Below, piece after piece: positions 62,835 to 64,000 of a DNA stretch of 64,000 nt. The notes beneath the pieces were generated by a model. It made no database searches. It was not told the DNA's origin and was given only the letters and a program-made list of their open reading frames with translations. A program made the translations under genes and the position numbers. Source of the stretch: Antitrichia curtipendula (lineage: Eukaryota; Streptophyta; Bryopsida; Hypnales; Leucodontaceae); contig OX579634.1 in assembly GCA_951230915.1 (NCBI GenBank), positions 44,033,570-44,097,569 of the forward strand, given 5' to 3'. Numbering within the stretch: position 1 is the first letter of the stretch; every line of letters begins with the position of its first letter.

Positions 62835-63775
62835 TTAACCCCTGAAGGTCAAAGACTATGTTTTCACCAAAAACGATTTAAAACTATCATTTCTAATACA
62901 TGTACCAAATTTTATCCAAAAAAACATTTTTGGATAAATGTAAACGTATGATCTTGTGTTAAACTAGTTTGAGAAGTTGTGAAAAAATTTCAAAAATTTT
63001 CACCGTGTGGATTGCAAGATAATAACATTTGAATTGACAAAAATCCTTTTTTTGGCCCTACGAAAATCCGGGCAGCTGCACTTCACAAGGTCACATTTGT
63101 ATGAAAAAATGTCCAAAATGGTGGTGCTTCTTTGGTTTCATTCTTCAAAGCAAGTTGGCTACATGCTTGAAAAATTTCAGATCATTTGGAATTGTAAAAC
63201 ATATAGGAAAAAAATAGTAAGTAGAAAGAATAGAGAATGTTCAAAACACTAAATTGTTAAGAATTTAAATATGGAATTGAAAAATGCCAATTCCAACTGT
63301 TGTAATGTTGTAATAACCAATCTACACCCATTTTTTTTTTTATCTTTTTTCCAAAATATTGAAAATTGAGTTAAATAAAGGACTTCAAAGTTTATCTTAG
63401 AGTAGAGATTCCATAACTACCCTCAAACTAAAACTCCTCATAACTTTCATCTCATAAATCAAAATAGAATGATTAAAATCTTTCCACGTATATATAAATC
63501 TAAGGAACCAATTTCAAATTTTTATTTAAAAAAAAATGATTTTAAAGAAGTTTTTTCAGCTGCCCGGGCTGCTCACCGACCAATGAAAATGACATATTAT
63601 GCAATAACTTTTTAACCACTTAGTCAAAAGTTATAAAAAATTTTGGGCCTTAATATTACTCCTCAGGCACATTTTGTGTGAAAATTTCAAAGAAAAAAAT
63701 AAAATTTCCGGTCATAGTGAGCTGCCCAAAATCACTATGTTGTCAAAAAACGGTGTTTGGTCCTTTAGGGGTTAA
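62835..63775. mobile_element. TTAA/CCCCTAAAG element, 941 bp, best-preserved ends
   Basis: Starts TTAACCCCTGAAGGTCAAAG and ends TTTGGTCCTTTAGGGGTTAA. Both ends keep TTAA and the CCCCTAAAGG terminus. It is inverted relative to the 50058 copy. No transposase frame exists. Confidence 0.88.
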
Positions 63776-64000
63776 AGTGTGCTTAAAAGTACCTTGAAAT
63801 GCATCTCCATGCTTAATTGTGGTTGGTAGACTCTAATGTTTTTAGATTTGGACATTAGAATCAAGGTAGATTTATTAGAGTGCGATTTAAAGTGCCCTAG
63901 GATATTCCACTTTGAAAATTTGTAGAAATTAGATACCTAATCCCCCCATTTTTATTTTATTTTAAATTCATGATTTTCAATTCCTAATATCAAGAGAATA

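Noticed and set aside
1..64000. LTR retrotransposons
   Set aside because: No paired long direct repeats, primer-binding site or reverse-transcriptase motif (YxDD) was seen; the repeats present are inverted-repeat DNA elements.

Overview
This window looks like nuclear DNA of a land plant. Its genes are split by spliceosomal introns with clean GT..AG borders, and it encodes a plant GABA/amino-acid permease, a thylakoid cytochrome c6A with a bipartite transit peptide, and a Golgi xyloglucan xylosyltransferase. AT-rich spacers are packed with small inverted-repeat DNA transposons. I cannot name the species. A seed-free lineage such as a moss is only a guess.

Layout. 1-2.8 kb: AT-rich, no gene. 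2.8-10.95 kb: a six-exon minus-strand GAT1-type transporter whose long introns carry nested MITEs. 11-12.2 kb: its richer-GC promoter side. 12.2-22.2 kb: AT-rich spacer with transposon copies and no convincing gene. 22.5-39.5 kb: a gene island at higher GC. It holds a nine-exon alpha/beta hydrolase (-), a divergent gene with a Tudor-like C-terminus (+), a convergent six-exon cytochrome c6A gene (-), and, after a 4.4-kb spacer with a 120-bp tandem repeat, an uninterrupted GT34 xylosyltransferase (-). 39.5-43 kb: moderate-GC flank of the GT34 gene with no recognisable coding. 43-64 kb: a graveyard of DNA transposons, including a broken PIF/Harbinger transposase.

I rebuilt all four spliced genes exon by exon. 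Every junction keeps phase and total lengths are multiples of three: 447, 659, 416 and 201 residues. The genes do not form a pathway; this is ordinary eukaryotic gene order.

The most notable non-gene signal is a family of about ten 0.25-1.06 kb elements that start TTAACCCCTAAAG and end with its inverse. One copy interrupts the Harbinger pseudogene. Removing that copy together with one TTAA rejoins the transposase reading frame across the gap, which points to a 4-bp TTAA target duplication, the hallmark of piggyBac-type transposition. Other families are TAAGGTAGG-ended elements, a 238-bp hairpin MITE present twice, and several single foldback elements, often nested in one another.
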